In this document: positions 42,398 through 51,281 of the stretch, piece after piece
How positions within the stretch are numbered: position 1 is the stretch's first letter
How the letters are laid out: each line of letters starts with the position of its first letter
Assembly (NCBI RefSeq): GCF_043641925.1
Contig: NZ_JBHZRU010000007.1
Span: forward strand, 62,001 to 126,000
Source of the DNA: Paenisporosarcina quisquiliarum_A
GTDB taxonomy: Bacteria > Bacillota > Bacilli > Bacillales_A > Planococcaceae
Reading direction: 5' to 3'
DNA length: 64,000 nt
Position numbers and translations under genes: made by a program
Notes under the pieces: model-generated
What the model saw: the letters and a program-made list of their open reading frames with translations, nothing else
The model's database searches: none
Told to the model about the DNA's origin: nothing

Positions 42398-44104
42398 TTA
42401 TTCTTTACCTTCGATGAAAGCCCACTTGTAGCTATAGTCTCCACCGAATTGGTGAGATACAACACCTTTTACGTATGGTTTTACAAGTTGCATAGTACCA
42501 CGTTGATAGTTAGGTGAGATACCGAAATCTTCTCCAACAAGAATTTTTTCAGCTTCAGCCATTGCGTTCCAACGAGCTTCAGCATCAGTAGCTAATTCAC
42601 CAGCAGCAGCAGTGATTAACTCATCGTACTTAGGATTTGAGTAAGACATCATGTTGTTTCCACCATCAGTCACGAACAAGTTCATGAATGTGTATGGATC
42701 TTGGAAGTCAGGACCCCATCCAGCACTTTGAATATCGTAATCTTGAGCAGTATCAAGGTCTAAACGTACAGCGAATGGTACTTGTTTAAGGTTAAGAGTT
42801 AACCCTTCAAGAGTACCTTCCATTTGTGATTTGAAGTACTCGTCCATTTTCTTAGAAAGATCCGAGTCTCCACCAAGTAATTCAAGTGACAATTCAGTAA
42901 CACCTAGCTCAGCTAAACCTTTTTCCCAAGCAGCTTTCGCTTCTTCTGGGTTGTAAGCAACTAAGTCGCCGTTGATATCACGGAAGTCATTAGCGTTCTC
43001 ATCAAAAGTGAATTCAGCAGGTACTAAATAGTTAGCAGCTACAGAACCATTATTTAATACTACGTTTACTAAATCTTCTTTGTTGTAAGATTTAGCGATT
43101 GCTTCACGAATATTTTTGTTAGCAAGAGGTGTTGGTTTACCATTACGCTCTTGGTTAAATTTGAAGTAGAATACTACTGAATCTTTTTCTTTTAGTAATT
43201 CTGGGTCATTTGCATATTGTGCAGCAAACTCACCTGAAAGACCTGTGCGGTCAACTTCACCAGTTTTGTAAAGGTTAACTGCAGTTGCAGTTTCTTTAAC
43301 TACGTCGTAGTTAATTTGAGTAAGTTTTACATTTTCTGCATCCCAGTACTGATCATTTTTAACTAATGACCAAGAAGATCCTGTTCCATCCCACTCAGTA
43401 AGAGTGAAAGGTCCATTAGAAATCAAAGTATCTGAGTTTGTAGCATAAGCGTCACCTTGTTCAGTAACGAATTTTTCATTAAGTGGTAAGTAAGTTCCGA
43501 AAGCCATTAAAGATAGGAAGTAAGGAACTGGTTTTTCTAAAGTTACTTCTAAAGTTTTTTCGTCAAGCGCTTTAACACCTAGTTCGTTAAAGTCAACTGA
43601 ACCTTCAGAAATTTCTGTAGCGTTTTTAAGTACGCCAGCCATCATGTATGGACCGTACTCAGATGCAGTGTCAGGGTTCATTGCACGTTTCCATGCGAAC
43701 TCGAAATCACCAGCAGTTACAGCATCACCGTTAGACCATTTAGCGTCACGGATTTTGAATGTGTAAACTAAACCATCTTCAGAAACTGTTGGCTCTGCTT
43801 CAGCCATAGCTGGAACAGCAACATTTTCTTGGTTCAAACGGTATAAACCTTCAGCTACGTTGTTTAAAAGATCAAATCCTACTGAATCTGTTACAAGTGA
43901 AGAATCCATTGTTGGAATCTCTGAACCTGCGATAAGATTAAGAATTTGCTCCTCTTCAACTTCAACTACATCTTCTGAACCATTGTCTTCACCTTTATCA
44001 GATGGTGCAGCTGGTTCGTTGTCTTCGTCGCCGCCACATGCAGCTAAGAAAACACTAAGTACTAACATTAGGCTTAATAGCCAAACTAACTTGCTCTTCT
44101 TCAC
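42398..44104 (-). CDS. oppA: oligopeptide-binding lipoprotein OppA
   Basis: A 568-residue SBP_bac_5 binding protein. The lipobox is FLAAC (Cys23 after the GTG start), followed by an acidic linker and the peptide-binding lobes. Typical segments are AEGLYRLNQENVAVPAMAEAEP, YTFKIRDAKWSNGDAVTAGDFEFAWKR (residues about 105-135) and GWGPDFQDPYTFMNLF. GTG 44104 is preferred, with GGGGG 8 nt before. It delivers peptides, including possible signalling peptides, to OppBC. Confidence 0.92.
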   Translation of the reverse strand: MKKSKLVWLLSLMLVLSVFLAACGGDEDNEPAAPSDKGEDNGSEDVVEVEEEQILNLIAGSEIPTMDSSLVTDSVGFDLLNNVAEGLYRLNQENVAVPAMAEAEPTVSEDGLVYTFKIRDAKWSNGDAVTAGDFEFAWKRAMNPDTASEYGPYMMAGVLKNATEISEGSVDFNELGVKALDEKTLEVTLEKPVPYFLSLMAFGTYLPLNEKFVTEQGDAYATNSDTLISNGPFTLTEWDGTGSSWSLVKNDQYWDAENVKLTQINYDVVKETATAVNLYKTGEVDRTGLSGEFAAQYANDPELLKEKDSVVFYFKFNQERNGKPTPLANKNIREAIAKSYNKEDLVNVVLNNGSVAANYLVPAEFTFDENANDFRDINGDLVAYNPEEAKAAWEKGLAELGVTELSLELLGGDSDLSKKMDEYFKSQMEGTLEGLTLNLKQVPFAVRLDLDTAQDYDIQSAGWGPDFQDPYTFMNLFVTDGGNNMMSYSNPKYDELITAAAGELATDAEARWNAMAEAEKILVGEDFGISPNYQRGTMQLVKPYVKGVVSHQFGGDYSYKWAFIEGKE

Positions 44105-44347
44105 AAAGTTGACCCCCTTAAGTTTTCTGAAAAATTGGTACAATGTTTATTATACATAATCTAAAAAATCTGTACAGTCTTTTTTTGAATATTATTTACA
44201 CTTATGTAACAGAAAGATTACAGAAAGATAACAGAACCCTTGGCATAAAGGGGTTTTTTAAGAATTGTGAATATTTAATTCCTTGTGGAAATTTTTGATT
44301 TTTTCTATCAATTCTAATACAATATTAAAAGGATTGAGGTGTATAAC

Positions 44348-44692
44348 TTGAAAAAGAAGTTCGTAATATTTGTTGTTTTGCAAATATTGATTGTGACAAT
44401 CATGTTTCTGTACTACCAAAAGGTGGGTTTAACTCCATATATTAATTCATCGTTTTTCGTTGGAGGAATACTTGTTTTTATTGGACTAATTATTTATGTT
44501 GTTTCAAATGGATTTTTTGATATCTTCACGATGAGCATGAGAAAAGCATTTACTCCTAAACGTTATCAAAAAGAAACGGAATCAATGCGATCTCCATCAG
44601 ATATTTTAGATTTTCCTTATATTCCATTTTTCCAACTAGGTGGGTCCATTTTACTTTGTATGTTCGTGGCTTTAGCAATTTATTTCATGTAA
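44348..44692 (+). CDS. DUF3899 membrane protein
   Basis: A 114-residue protein with three membrane helices (FVIFVVLQILIVTIMFLYY, FFVGGILVFIGLIIYVV, FFQLGGSILLCMFVALAIYF) and a basic loop (MRKAFTPKRYQKETESMR). The pattern agrees with DUF3899, of unknown role, often beside trpS in this group. The TTG at 44348 is 6 nt after GAGGTG; a GTG at 44339 after AAAGGA is the alternative. A repeated ACAGAAAG motif and a GGGTT hairpin lie in the gap to oppA. Confidence 0.65.
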   Translation: MKKKFVIFVVLQILIVTIMFLYYQKVGLTPYINSSFFVGGILVFIGLIIYVVSNGFFDIFTMSMRKAFTPKRYQKETESMRSPSDILDFPYIPFFQLGGSILLCMFVALAIYFM

Positions 44693-44756
44693 TTTTTTTT
44701 ACTTGATTTTGGAGTTTCTTCTATAATATAATAACAATCAAAATATACGTTAATTG

Positions 44757-44998
44757 CTAAGACGAAGAGTAGTACATTTGAACGGGCAGTTTAGAGAATC
44801 TGTGGATGGTGAAAACAGATCTTCCCTTCAAATCGAATGGACTTCAGAGCATATTCGGCGAACTTGAACAAGTGTAGTCGAATACGTCCCCTTCACGTTA
44901 CGAAGTTAAAGAGGTCAAGAAACTTTGACAATCTGGGTGGTACCACGGATTCACACATCATTCGTCCCTTGTTAGGGAGATTGATGTGTTTTTTTATA
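44757..44998 (+). promoter_or_regulatory. tryptophan T-box riboswitch upstream of trpS
   Basis: A T-box leader: stem I with the distal GGTG loop near 44812, a UGG specifier at 44838-44840, and the T-box core CTGGGTGGTACCACGG at 44933-44950. The terminator helix is CACATCA ... TGATGTG with eight T (44954-44996). Uncharged tRNA-Trp should favour the antiterminator and turn on trpS. Confidence 0.92.
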
Positions 44999-45016
44999 TT
45001 TAAGGAGGAATTAAAC

Positions 45017-46003
45017 ATGAAAAAGATTTTTTCAGGTGTCCAACCGACCGGAGTTGTTACGATAGGGAACTATATCGGCGCATTCCGTCAATTTACAAAA
45101 TTACAAGATGAATACGATTGTTTATTTTGTATTGTAGATCAACATGCGATTACTGTTCCGCAAGATCGATTAAAGCTTAGAGAATCTATCCGTTCTCTTG
45201 CGGCTCTTTATTTAGCAGTTGGCATTGACCCACAAAAAGCTACGCTGTTCATTCAATCTGAAGTTCCAGCACATGCTCAGGCGGGTTGGATTATGCAATG
45301 TATTTCTTACATTGGCGAACTTGAGCGTATGACTCAATTCAAAGATAAGAGTGCAGGAAAAGATGGCGTATCTGCTTCTTTATTAACCTACCCTCCTCTT
45401 ATGGCAGCTGATATTCTTCTTTACCAAACAGATATTGTTCCAGTTGGAGATGATCAGAAACAACATGTTGAGTTAACACGTGATTTAGCAGAACGTTTTA
45501 ACAAGCGTTATAACGATATTTTAACCATTCCAGAGATTCGCTTACCGAAAAATGGCGCTCGAATTAAATCACTTCAAGATCCGTTAAAGAAGATGAGTAA
45601 ATCAGATCCAAATAAAAAATCTACAATCACATTATTGGATACCCCTAAAGAAATCGAGAAGAAAATTAAAAGTGCAGTTACAGACTCTGAAGGTATTGTT
45701 GCTTTTGATGTTGAGAATAAACCAGGAGTATCAAATCTGTTAATCATTGAATCAGCTTTAACGGGAACGTCAATTGAAAATTTAGTTACACAATATGAAG
45801 GTGTTGGATATGGAGATTTTAAAGCATCAGTCGCTAAAAGTGTTATTGATCATCTAACTCCGATACAAGAACGATATGAAACTCTTCTCCATTCAGAACA
45901 ATTGGATAACATATTGGATGAAGGAGCGAGAAAAGCAAATGCCATGGCGTTGAAAACTCTTAAAAAAATGGAGAACGCGATGGGCTTGGGAAGAAAACGA
46001 TAA
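45017..46003 (+). CDS. trpS: tryptophanyl-tRNA synthetase
   Basis: A 328-residue class I synthetase. The HIGH-type motif is in GVVTIGNYIGAF (residues 11-22), KMSKS in LKKMSKSDPNKKS (about 194-206), and the Trp-binding GDDQKQHVELTRD is present. ATG 45017 follows TAAGGAGGA; a longer in-frame extension upstream is rejected because it lies in the T-box. The 3' end overlaps an antisense small membrane gene by 44 bp. Confidence 0.95.
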   Translation: MKKIFSGVQPTGVVTIGNYIGAFRQFTKLQDEYDCLFCIVDQHAITVPQDRLKLRESIRSLAALYLAVGIDPQKATLFIQSEVPAHAQAGWIMQCISYIGELERMTQFKDKSAGKDGVSASLLTYPPLMAADILLYQTDIVPVGDDQKQHVELTRDLAERFNKRYNDILTIPEIRLPKNGARIKSLQDPLKKMSKSDPNKKSTITLLDTPKEIEKKIKSAVTDSEGIVAFDVENKPGVSNLLIIESALTGTSIENLVTQYEGVGYGDFKASVAKSVIDHLTPIQERYETLLHSEQLDNILDEGARKANAMALKTLKKMENAMGLGRKR

Positions 46004-46178
46004 TCGCTAAAAGTACAAAAGAACAAACGAATACGAAAAAATCGGGTGTCTGGAAGATAAATAGCCAGACACTTTTCCATGAGTACCCTAGAGATCGATA
46101 GTTCATATATAGCAACACATGTGTGCAACTAATTACGACGAGAATATAACAAGCAACAAAAGCCATCCATTTAGCCAA
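45960..46178 (-). CDS. small membrane protein antisense to the trpS 3' end
   Basis: A 72-residue protein with two membrane helices (MAFVACYILVVISCTHVLLYM, FFVFVCSFVLLAIIVFFP) separated by NYRSLGYSWKSVWLFIF, ending in a Ser/Pro/Arg tail. The composition is that of a real small membrane protein rather than a shadow frame. TTG 46178 is chosen because AAAGGA is 8 nt upstream; the ATG at 46187 directly abuts that site. Family not recognised. It overlaps trpS by 44 bp, tail to tail. Confidence 0.55.
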   Translation of the reverse strand: MAKWMAFVACYILVVISCTHVLLYMNYRSLGYSWKSVWLFIFQTPDFFVFVCSFVLLAIIVFFPSPSRSPFF

Positions 46179-46250
46179 GTACCGCATCCTTTTGTACTAG
46201 CATATGATTGGTTCTATACCTTCATACAAAATTGGTTTTTTGTTTATATG

Positions 46251-46287
46251 AAATCCCCACAACTATGAGAAGTTGTGGGGATTTTAA
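46251..46287. terminator. terminator, left copy of a duplicated stem
   Basis: AAATCCCCACAACT-ATGAG-AAGTTGTGGGGATTT, a perfect 14-bp stem between trpS and the app operon. Confidence 0.75.
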
Positions 46288-46327
46288 ATTCTAATGGAAA
46301 TCATCAATTAATGTATTTTGTGATGAG

Positions 46328-46412
46328 CTTTCACTTTCAAGTGACAATCTTTCACTTTCAAAGCCTTATCTTTCACGTTCAATCGTAGATCTTTCACTCA
46401 ATTTCGTAAAAG
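46328..46412 (+). repeat. 21-bp periodic array, CTTTCACTTTCAA family, copy 1
   Basis: Four units begin at 46328, 46349, 46370 and 46391, each with a 13-bp core close to CTTTCACTTTCAA and an 8-bp spacer usually ending in AT. The same four-unit layout, including the first flank GTGATGAG, occurs inverted at 57807-57899. A small GC-rich fragment of the GGACGCTTTCC element follows at 46411-46436. Confidence 0.85.
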
Positions 46413-46481
46413 CCGTGCCCCCCGGAACGCGTCCGCCAAAATGAAAATCAACCGCATACACTCACTTTATTTACTCAATCA

Positions 46482-46524
46482 AAAATCCCCACAACAGCTT
46501 TCGCAAAGTTGTGGGGATTTTCTA
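46482..46524 (-). terminator. terminator of the app operon, right copy of a duplicated stem
   Basis: AAAATCCCCACAAC ... GTTGTGGGGATTTT, nearly the same stem as at 46251. It lies 8 bp after the stop of the binding-protein gene. Confidence 0.8.
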
Positions 46525-46531
46525 TTATGAA

Positions 46532-48352
46532 TTATTTAGAAGATTTAACTGGATCTTCAGAAATTAATTCAACTTCGTTCCAATCAAAGTTACCAGAGTA
46601 GTCAATATCATAGTACTTCACAGCATGGTTAACTGGACGAAGTTCTAAACGGTATTGAGTTGGAATGATTGGAACATTTTCAGACATATATTCTTGCCAT
46701 TCGCGGAATTTACCTGCACGGTACTCAGAATCGAATGCTTCAGGAGAGTCGATAGCAGCTAAAAGCTCTTCTAACTTCTCAGAAGTGTAACGGCTGAAGT
46801 TATATTGTGCAGTTTTTGAGTAAAGACCTGATGGAGATGGGTTAGTACCTGTACCCCATGCAGCCATGAAGATATCGATTTCTGGATCATCAGCTTGAAC
46901 TTTATCGTAGAAGCTATTGAATTCGATTGTACGACCTGTTGTAAGAGTTACATTTAAACCAACGTCTTTCCAGTTTTGCATGTAGAATGACGCGATATCT
47001 TCAGCGATATCTCCACCAGACATTGTAGCGAATTTAATTTCAAGTGGCTTGCCATCTTTATCTTCACGAAGTCCGTCACCATCAACGTCCTCATATCCAG
47101 CTTCGTCTAATAATGCATTAGCTTTATCCACATCATATGTGTAGCCTTCTAATGTATCATCATAGAATGATTGGAATACTGGTGGAATTAGAGATGTTGC
47201 ACGTTCACGTAAATTGTTGTAATACACTTCAGAAACTTGTTCTACGTCAATTGCGTAACCCATTGCTTGACGAAGTTTTACATCGCCCATTTTAGCATTT
47301 GGATCCATTACAACTTCGCTCTTATCCATGTCGTATTTACCAAGTTTGAAACCAATGTATTGGTAGTAAAGTTCATTACGGCCAAGTACAGTTAGGTTGT
47401 CAAAATCTTTGATTTCTAAATACTTGTCTGTGCTGAATGTGTTAGCAGTCATATGGTATTCCCCTGTTTGCAATGCAACAGAGATAGATGTTGAAGGAAC
47501 TGTTTTTACTAATACGCTATCAAGTTTTGGAGCACCTTTCCAGTAGTTTTCGTTTTTCACGAATTGTACTGATTCACCAGGTACGATTTTATCAAATTTG
47601 AAAGCACCTAAAGTTACAATGTTTTTACGTACTGCATCTGATTCTAGTAACTCACCTACTGGAATGTCCTTAAGTACGTGACTTGGTTCTGCAGTAGTCC
47701 AAATACCATCACCACCACTGAAAATAGCTGGAGATAATTTGTTGAATGAAATTTCTAAAGTCTTTTCATCCACTTTCTTTAAACCAGAAATTGTATCAGC
47801 TGTACCCGCATTGTACTCAACAGCACCTACGATGTTTTGGAAATCAGCATCGTAACGTACTCCTGTGTAGTCTGGAGAACCGATAATTAGGTAAGGCTGC
47901 ATTAAATCTTCAATTTTAAGTGGCTCACCATCAGACCATTTAACTCCGTCTTTGATCGTGATTGTTACTTTATTATTATCTTGATCAACTTCCATACCCG
48001 CGATACCATCGTTCGTTAATAGGAAGTCACCATCTGTTTCAAAAATTGCGTTACTAGCGAATTGCATGATGTCTGCATCATACGCATCCTCATATAGAAC
48101 TGTAGAGAAAATCCCTTGGAAAGGTGAGTCATTTACTAGAGCTACTTTTAAAGTACCTCCTTCAATAACATCTCCTTCATTTTCAACATTCAATGGGAAA
48201 CTTGCAGTATCAACAACTTCTTCAGTATCACCATCATCTTCATTGTCTTTTGGAGCATCGTCTCCATCATTTGTACTTTCTCCATTACATGCACCAAGTA
48301 CAAGTATGAAAGCTAAAAGTAATGCTAATAACGACCAAAACTTTTTGTTCAT
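46532..48352 (-). CDS. peptide-binding lipoprotein of the second peptide ABC system (AppA-like)
   Basis: A 606-residue SBP_bac_5 protein with lipobox LVLGAC (Cys22) and an acidic linker. Typical binding-protein motifs are VTITIKDGVKWSDGEPLKIEDL, FKLGKYDMDKSE and MGYAIDVEQVSEVYYNN. It is the last gene of the app-like operon (D-F-B-C-A order). Its start at 48352 follows AAGGAGGA. It probably binds oligopeptides or dipeptides; specificity unknown. Confidence 0.88.
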   Translation of the reverse strand: MNKKFWSLLALLLAFILVLGACNGESTNDGDDAPKDNEDDGDTEEVVDTASFPLNVENEGDVIEGGTLKVALVNDSPFQGIFSTVLYEDAYDADIMQFASNAIFETDGDFLLTNDGIAGMEVDQDNNKVTITIKDGVKWSDGEPLKIEDLMQPYLIIGSPDYTGVRYDADFQNIVGAVEYNAGTADTISGLKKVDEKTLEISFNKLSPAIFSGGDGIWTTAEPSHVLKDIPVGELLESDAVRKNIVTLGAFKFDKIVPGESVQFVKNENYWKGAPKLDSVLVKTVPSTSISVALQTGEYHMTANTFSTDKYLEIKDFDNLTVLGRNELYYQYIGFKLGKYDMDKSEVVMDPNAKMGDVKLRQAMGYAIDVEQVSEVYYNNLRERATSLIPPVFQSFYDDTLEGYTYDVDKANALLDEAGYEDVDGDGLREDKDGKPLEIKFATMSGGDIAEDIASFYMQNWKDVGLNVTLTTGRTIEFNSFYDKVQADDPEIDIFMAAWGTGTNPSPSGLYSKTAQYNFSRYTSEKLEELLAAIDSPEAFDSEYRAGKFREWQEYMSENVPIIPTQYRLELRPVNHAVKYYDIDYSGNFDWNEVELISEDPVKSSK

Positions 48353-48426
48353 TCCTTTTCCTCCTTTTTTTATCTCTTGTTCTATATATCAAACGGTAAC
48401 CGTTTAATACCAATTATAATTAGGGA

Positions 48427-49338
48427 TTACCCTAAGCGTTGCTTCGCATCTGCAGATCGGCGAATTGCTTGACCCACATAGTTGATGCCTAACATTAATA
48501 AAAGAATTAATAACGATGCTGGTAGCCATACCCACCACTTATCTTGTAAAACGAGTGGGTTATTTGCATAACTTACTAAAGTTCCTAAACTCGGAGTTGA
48601 AGGTGGTAAACCAAATCCTAAATAAGAAAGACCTGTTTCAATTCCTACATTCCCAGCAAAGGAAAGAGTAAGATCAACAATTATGATCGAACTAAGGTTT
48701 GGCATCATTTTCCCGAAAATAATGGTCGCATCACTTGTACCCATTGTTTTCGAGGCATTGACATAGTCTCTTCGACTTTCAGATAGTGCTTTGCTTCGGA
48801 TTAGACGAGCTGTACCTGGCCATATAAATACACTGAGAATTAATACGAAAATTGGAATATTATATTTTGGGACAATTGTTACGAAAACGATAATAATCAT
48901 CAATGATGGAATCGTTATGAAGAAATCAATGATTCTCATAAAGATATTGTCAATCCAACCGCCAAAGTATCCGGTAGTTAATCCAATAATTAGACCAACT
49001 GCACCTGTCAAAAGTGTTACTGCGATTGCAATAGAAATCGAATTTCGGGCTCCAATAATTAATTGCCCTAAAATATCTCGTCCACCTTGATCGGCACCAA
49101 GCAGGAATTTCTCACCCGGCTCTGCGAACTTATCTCTTAAACTAACACGCATCATTTCTTGTTGATCTATAAACATAGCCAATATATAGATACCTAAAAT
49201 CACGATAATCAGTGCGATAAGTGAAAACATCGCGAGTTTATCTTTTTTGAATTCACGCATGATAACTTGAAATCCAGTCGGCGGAGAGCTTTCTGGATGT
49301 TCAGATTGAATTACTACATTGTCTGTCTGCTCTTTCAT
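48427..49338 (-). CDS. peptide ABC transporter permease, OppC/AppC type
   Basis: A 303-residue permease with an OppC_N helix (residues about 25-52) and five more helices. The extracellular GADQGGRDILGQLIIGARNS segment and the EAA loop YVNASKTMGTSDATIIFGKMMPN are diagnostic. The long hydrophilic N-terminus (TDNVVIQSEHPESSPP) is cytosolic. ATG after AAGGAG at 11 nt. It pairs with the permease at 49370. Confidence 0.9.
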   Translation of the reverse strand: MKEQTDNVVIQSEHPESSPPTGFQVIMREFKKDKLAMFSLIALIIVILGIYILAMFIDQQEMMRVSLRDKFAEPGEKFLLGADQGGRDILGQLIIGARNSISIAIAVTLLTGAVGLIIGLTTGYFGGWIDNIFMRIIDFFITIPSLMIIIVFVTIVPKYNIPIFVLILSVFIWPGTARLIRSKALSESRRDYVNASKTMGTSDATIIFGKMMPNLSSIIIVDLTLSFAGNVGIETGLSYLGFGLPPSTPSLGTLVSYANNPLVLQDKWWVWLPASLLILLLMLGINYVGQAIRRSADAKQRLG

Positions 49339-49369
49339 GTATGTACACTCTCCTTAACCATTATTTTCA

Positions 49370-50332
49370 TCAATCTATCCTGATTCGTGGATCTACAATG
49401 CTCATAATAATGTCAGATAATAGACTGCCTAATAACGTTAAGAATCCGTACAGCATAACCAAAGCAGTAATTACACTATAATCACGTCCAGCAATGGAAT
49501 TAATAAATAGTTGACCCATTCCAGGATATGCGAAAATTGTTTCAATAAAGATGGAGCCGGTAAGTAAACCTGTGATTGTAAACCCTAAGAAAGCAGCAAT
49601 TGGCAATAAAGAATTTCGGAAAATATGTCCCGAATATACTTTATTCAAAGGAATTCCTTTACTACGAGCCGTACGAACATAATCCGCAGACTTTGAATCA
49701 ATTACTTCTGTTCTTAAATATTGAATAACCCCTGTTGTACCTAAAACGGCTGCAGTTAATGCTGGTAATAAAATATGATAAATTTTACTCCAAAGGTAAC
49801 TTAAGGAACCATTATCATATTTAATATCTACTGTTCCACTCGTTGGGAACCATTGTAGTTTGTATCCAAAGAAGAAGAGGAATATTAACGCCAATACGAA
49901 TACTGGAATTGCATAACTGATAAAACTATATAAAACAACGGTTTTATCTAAAAATGTATTCTGATACCGCCCTGCAAGAACCCCTAATGGAACGGCAATT
50001 AAATACAGTAAGAATGCACTTAGTAAGGACAACCACAATGTATTCATTGCACGGTCGCCAATCAAGTCGGCTACTTGTACTTTATATGTGTAACTTTTAC
50101 CAAAATCCCCTTGGAAAGCATTTCCCATCCACTTAGCATATTGGACATACCAAGGATCGTAGAATCCTGCTTGCTCACGTAATTGTTCAATACGTGCTGG
50201 GTCAGTGTCTGGTGTGATCATTCCTGTAAAAGGATCTCCAGGCATAAATTTCGCCATCACAAAGATTAAAAGACTTAAAACTAATAATTGAGGAATCATG
50301 ACTAATACACGACGAAAAATTGTTTTCCACAT
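49370..50332 (-). CDS. peptide ABC transporter permease, OppB/AppB type
   Basis: A 320-residue permease with six helices. The N-terminal MWKTIFRRVLVMIPQLLVLSL and GDPF segment, and the EAA loop YVRTARSKGIPLNKVYSGHIFRNSLLP, define the OppB class. It starts just after the ATPase gene (1-bp gap) following GAGGGGG. With the C-type permease it forms the membrane channel. Confidence 0.9.
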   Translation of the reverse strand: MWKTIFRRVLVMIPQLLVLSLLIFVMAKFMPGDPFTGMITPDTDPARIEQLREQAGFYDPWYVQYAKWMGNAFQGDFGKSYTYKVQVADLIGDRAMNTLWLSLLSAFLLYLIAVPLGVLAGRYQNTFLDKTVVLYSFISYAIPVFVLALIFLFFFGYKLQWFPTSGTVDIKYDNGSLSYLWSKIYHILLPALTAAVLGTTGVIQYLRTEVIDSKSADYVRTARSKGIPLNKVYSGHIFRNSLLPIAAFLGFTITGLLTGSIFIETIFAYPGMGQLFINSIAGRDYSVITALVMLYGFLTLLGSLLSDIIMSIVDPRIRID

Positions 50333-50333
50333 C

Positions 50334-51281
50334 TTAAATGACCCCCTCTACCTTGTCCGTCTTCGCAACAGCATGCGTATCCGAAATAGATTGAAGATCA
50401 TAAACCCGACCATTTGAATCAAAATACTGATGGTGATCAAGTTGATAATTCTTTTCTACATTAATGCGCTCTATCTTACGTTCCACACGACTTTCTGGCT
50501 CTATGTTTGGAATAGCCGACAATAGACGTTTCGTGTATATATGTTGCGGATTTTGATAAATATCTTTTTTAGATCCCGATTCGACAAATCGACCTTTGTA
50601 CATAATCGAAATATGGTCACACATATGTTTCACAACGCCAAGATCATGTGAAATGAACAAGTAGCTCAATCCCAATTCATCTTGAATATCTTTCAAAAAA
50701 TTCAACACCTGTGCTTGAACGGATAAATCTAGTGCCGATACCGGTTCATCTGCAATAATCAATTTCGGATTAGTTGCGATGGCACGTGCAATACCGATAC
50801 GCTGCTTTTGGCCACCCGAGAATTCATGTGGATACTTCAATTTTGCATCTTCAGGCATTCCAACAATCGCTAACAATTCATTAATTTTTCTGCGCTCTTC
50901 TAAATCTGACAGACGCAAGAAATTACGAATTGGTTCAGACAAGATATCTTGTACACGTTTTCGTGGATTTAAACTTGAGTGAGCATCTTGGAAAATCATT
51001 TGAATATCTCGATTGTAAGAAGAATTACGCTGACGACGTTGATTCGTCACGTTTTTTCCTTCGTATATGATTTGTCCTGATGTTATTTTTTCAAGTCCGA
51101 TAATGGCTTTACCTGTTGTGGATTTTCCACAACCAGATTCACCAACTAAACCATATGTCTTTCCTTTTTCGAATTCCATATTAATACCGTCAACAGCATG
51201 AACATGGTCAACGATTGTATTAAAGAAGCCACCGCGTACAGGATAATGGACGCGTAAATCTTTTATTTCCATAAAACTCAT
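50334..51281 (-). CDS. peptide ABC transporter ATPase, AppF/OppF type
   Basis: A 315-residue ABC ATPase with Walker A GLVGESGCGKSTTGK, signature EFSGGQKQRIGIARAI, Walker B PKLIIADEP and H-loop ISHDLGVVKHM. The N-terminal HYPVRGGFFNTIVDHVHAVDG is the AppF/OppF form. The C-terminal region lacks the usual Cys cluster. ATGA overlap with the upstream AppD-type gene. Confidence 0.9.
   Translation of the reverse strand: MSFMEIKDLRVHYPVRGGFFNTIVDHVHAVDGINMEFEKGKTYGLVGESGCGKSTTGKAIIGLEKITSGQIIYEGKNVTNQRRQRNSSYNRDIQMIFQDAHSSLNPRKRVQDILSEPIRNFLRLSDLEERRKINELLAIVGMPEDAKLKYPHEFSGGQKQRIGIARAIATNPKLIIADEPVSALDLSVQAQVLNFLKDIQDELGLSYLFISHDLGVVKHMCDHISIMYKGRFVESGSKKDIYQNPQHIYTKRLLSAIPNIEPESRVERKIERINVEKNYQLDHHQYFDSNGRVYDLQSISDTHAVAKTDKVEGVI

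Noticed and set aside
44837..45016. N-terminal extension of TrpS to 388 residues
   Set aside because: The extra frame lies inside the T-box leader; the real start has AAGGAGGA and matches the family N-terminus.
46323..46388. Shared 21-codon frame in the two CTTTCACTTTCAA arrays as a proven gene
   Set aside because: Start and stop lie in DNA that is conserved anyway, ribosome sites are weak, and other frames are broken. Kept only as a hypothesis in the findings.
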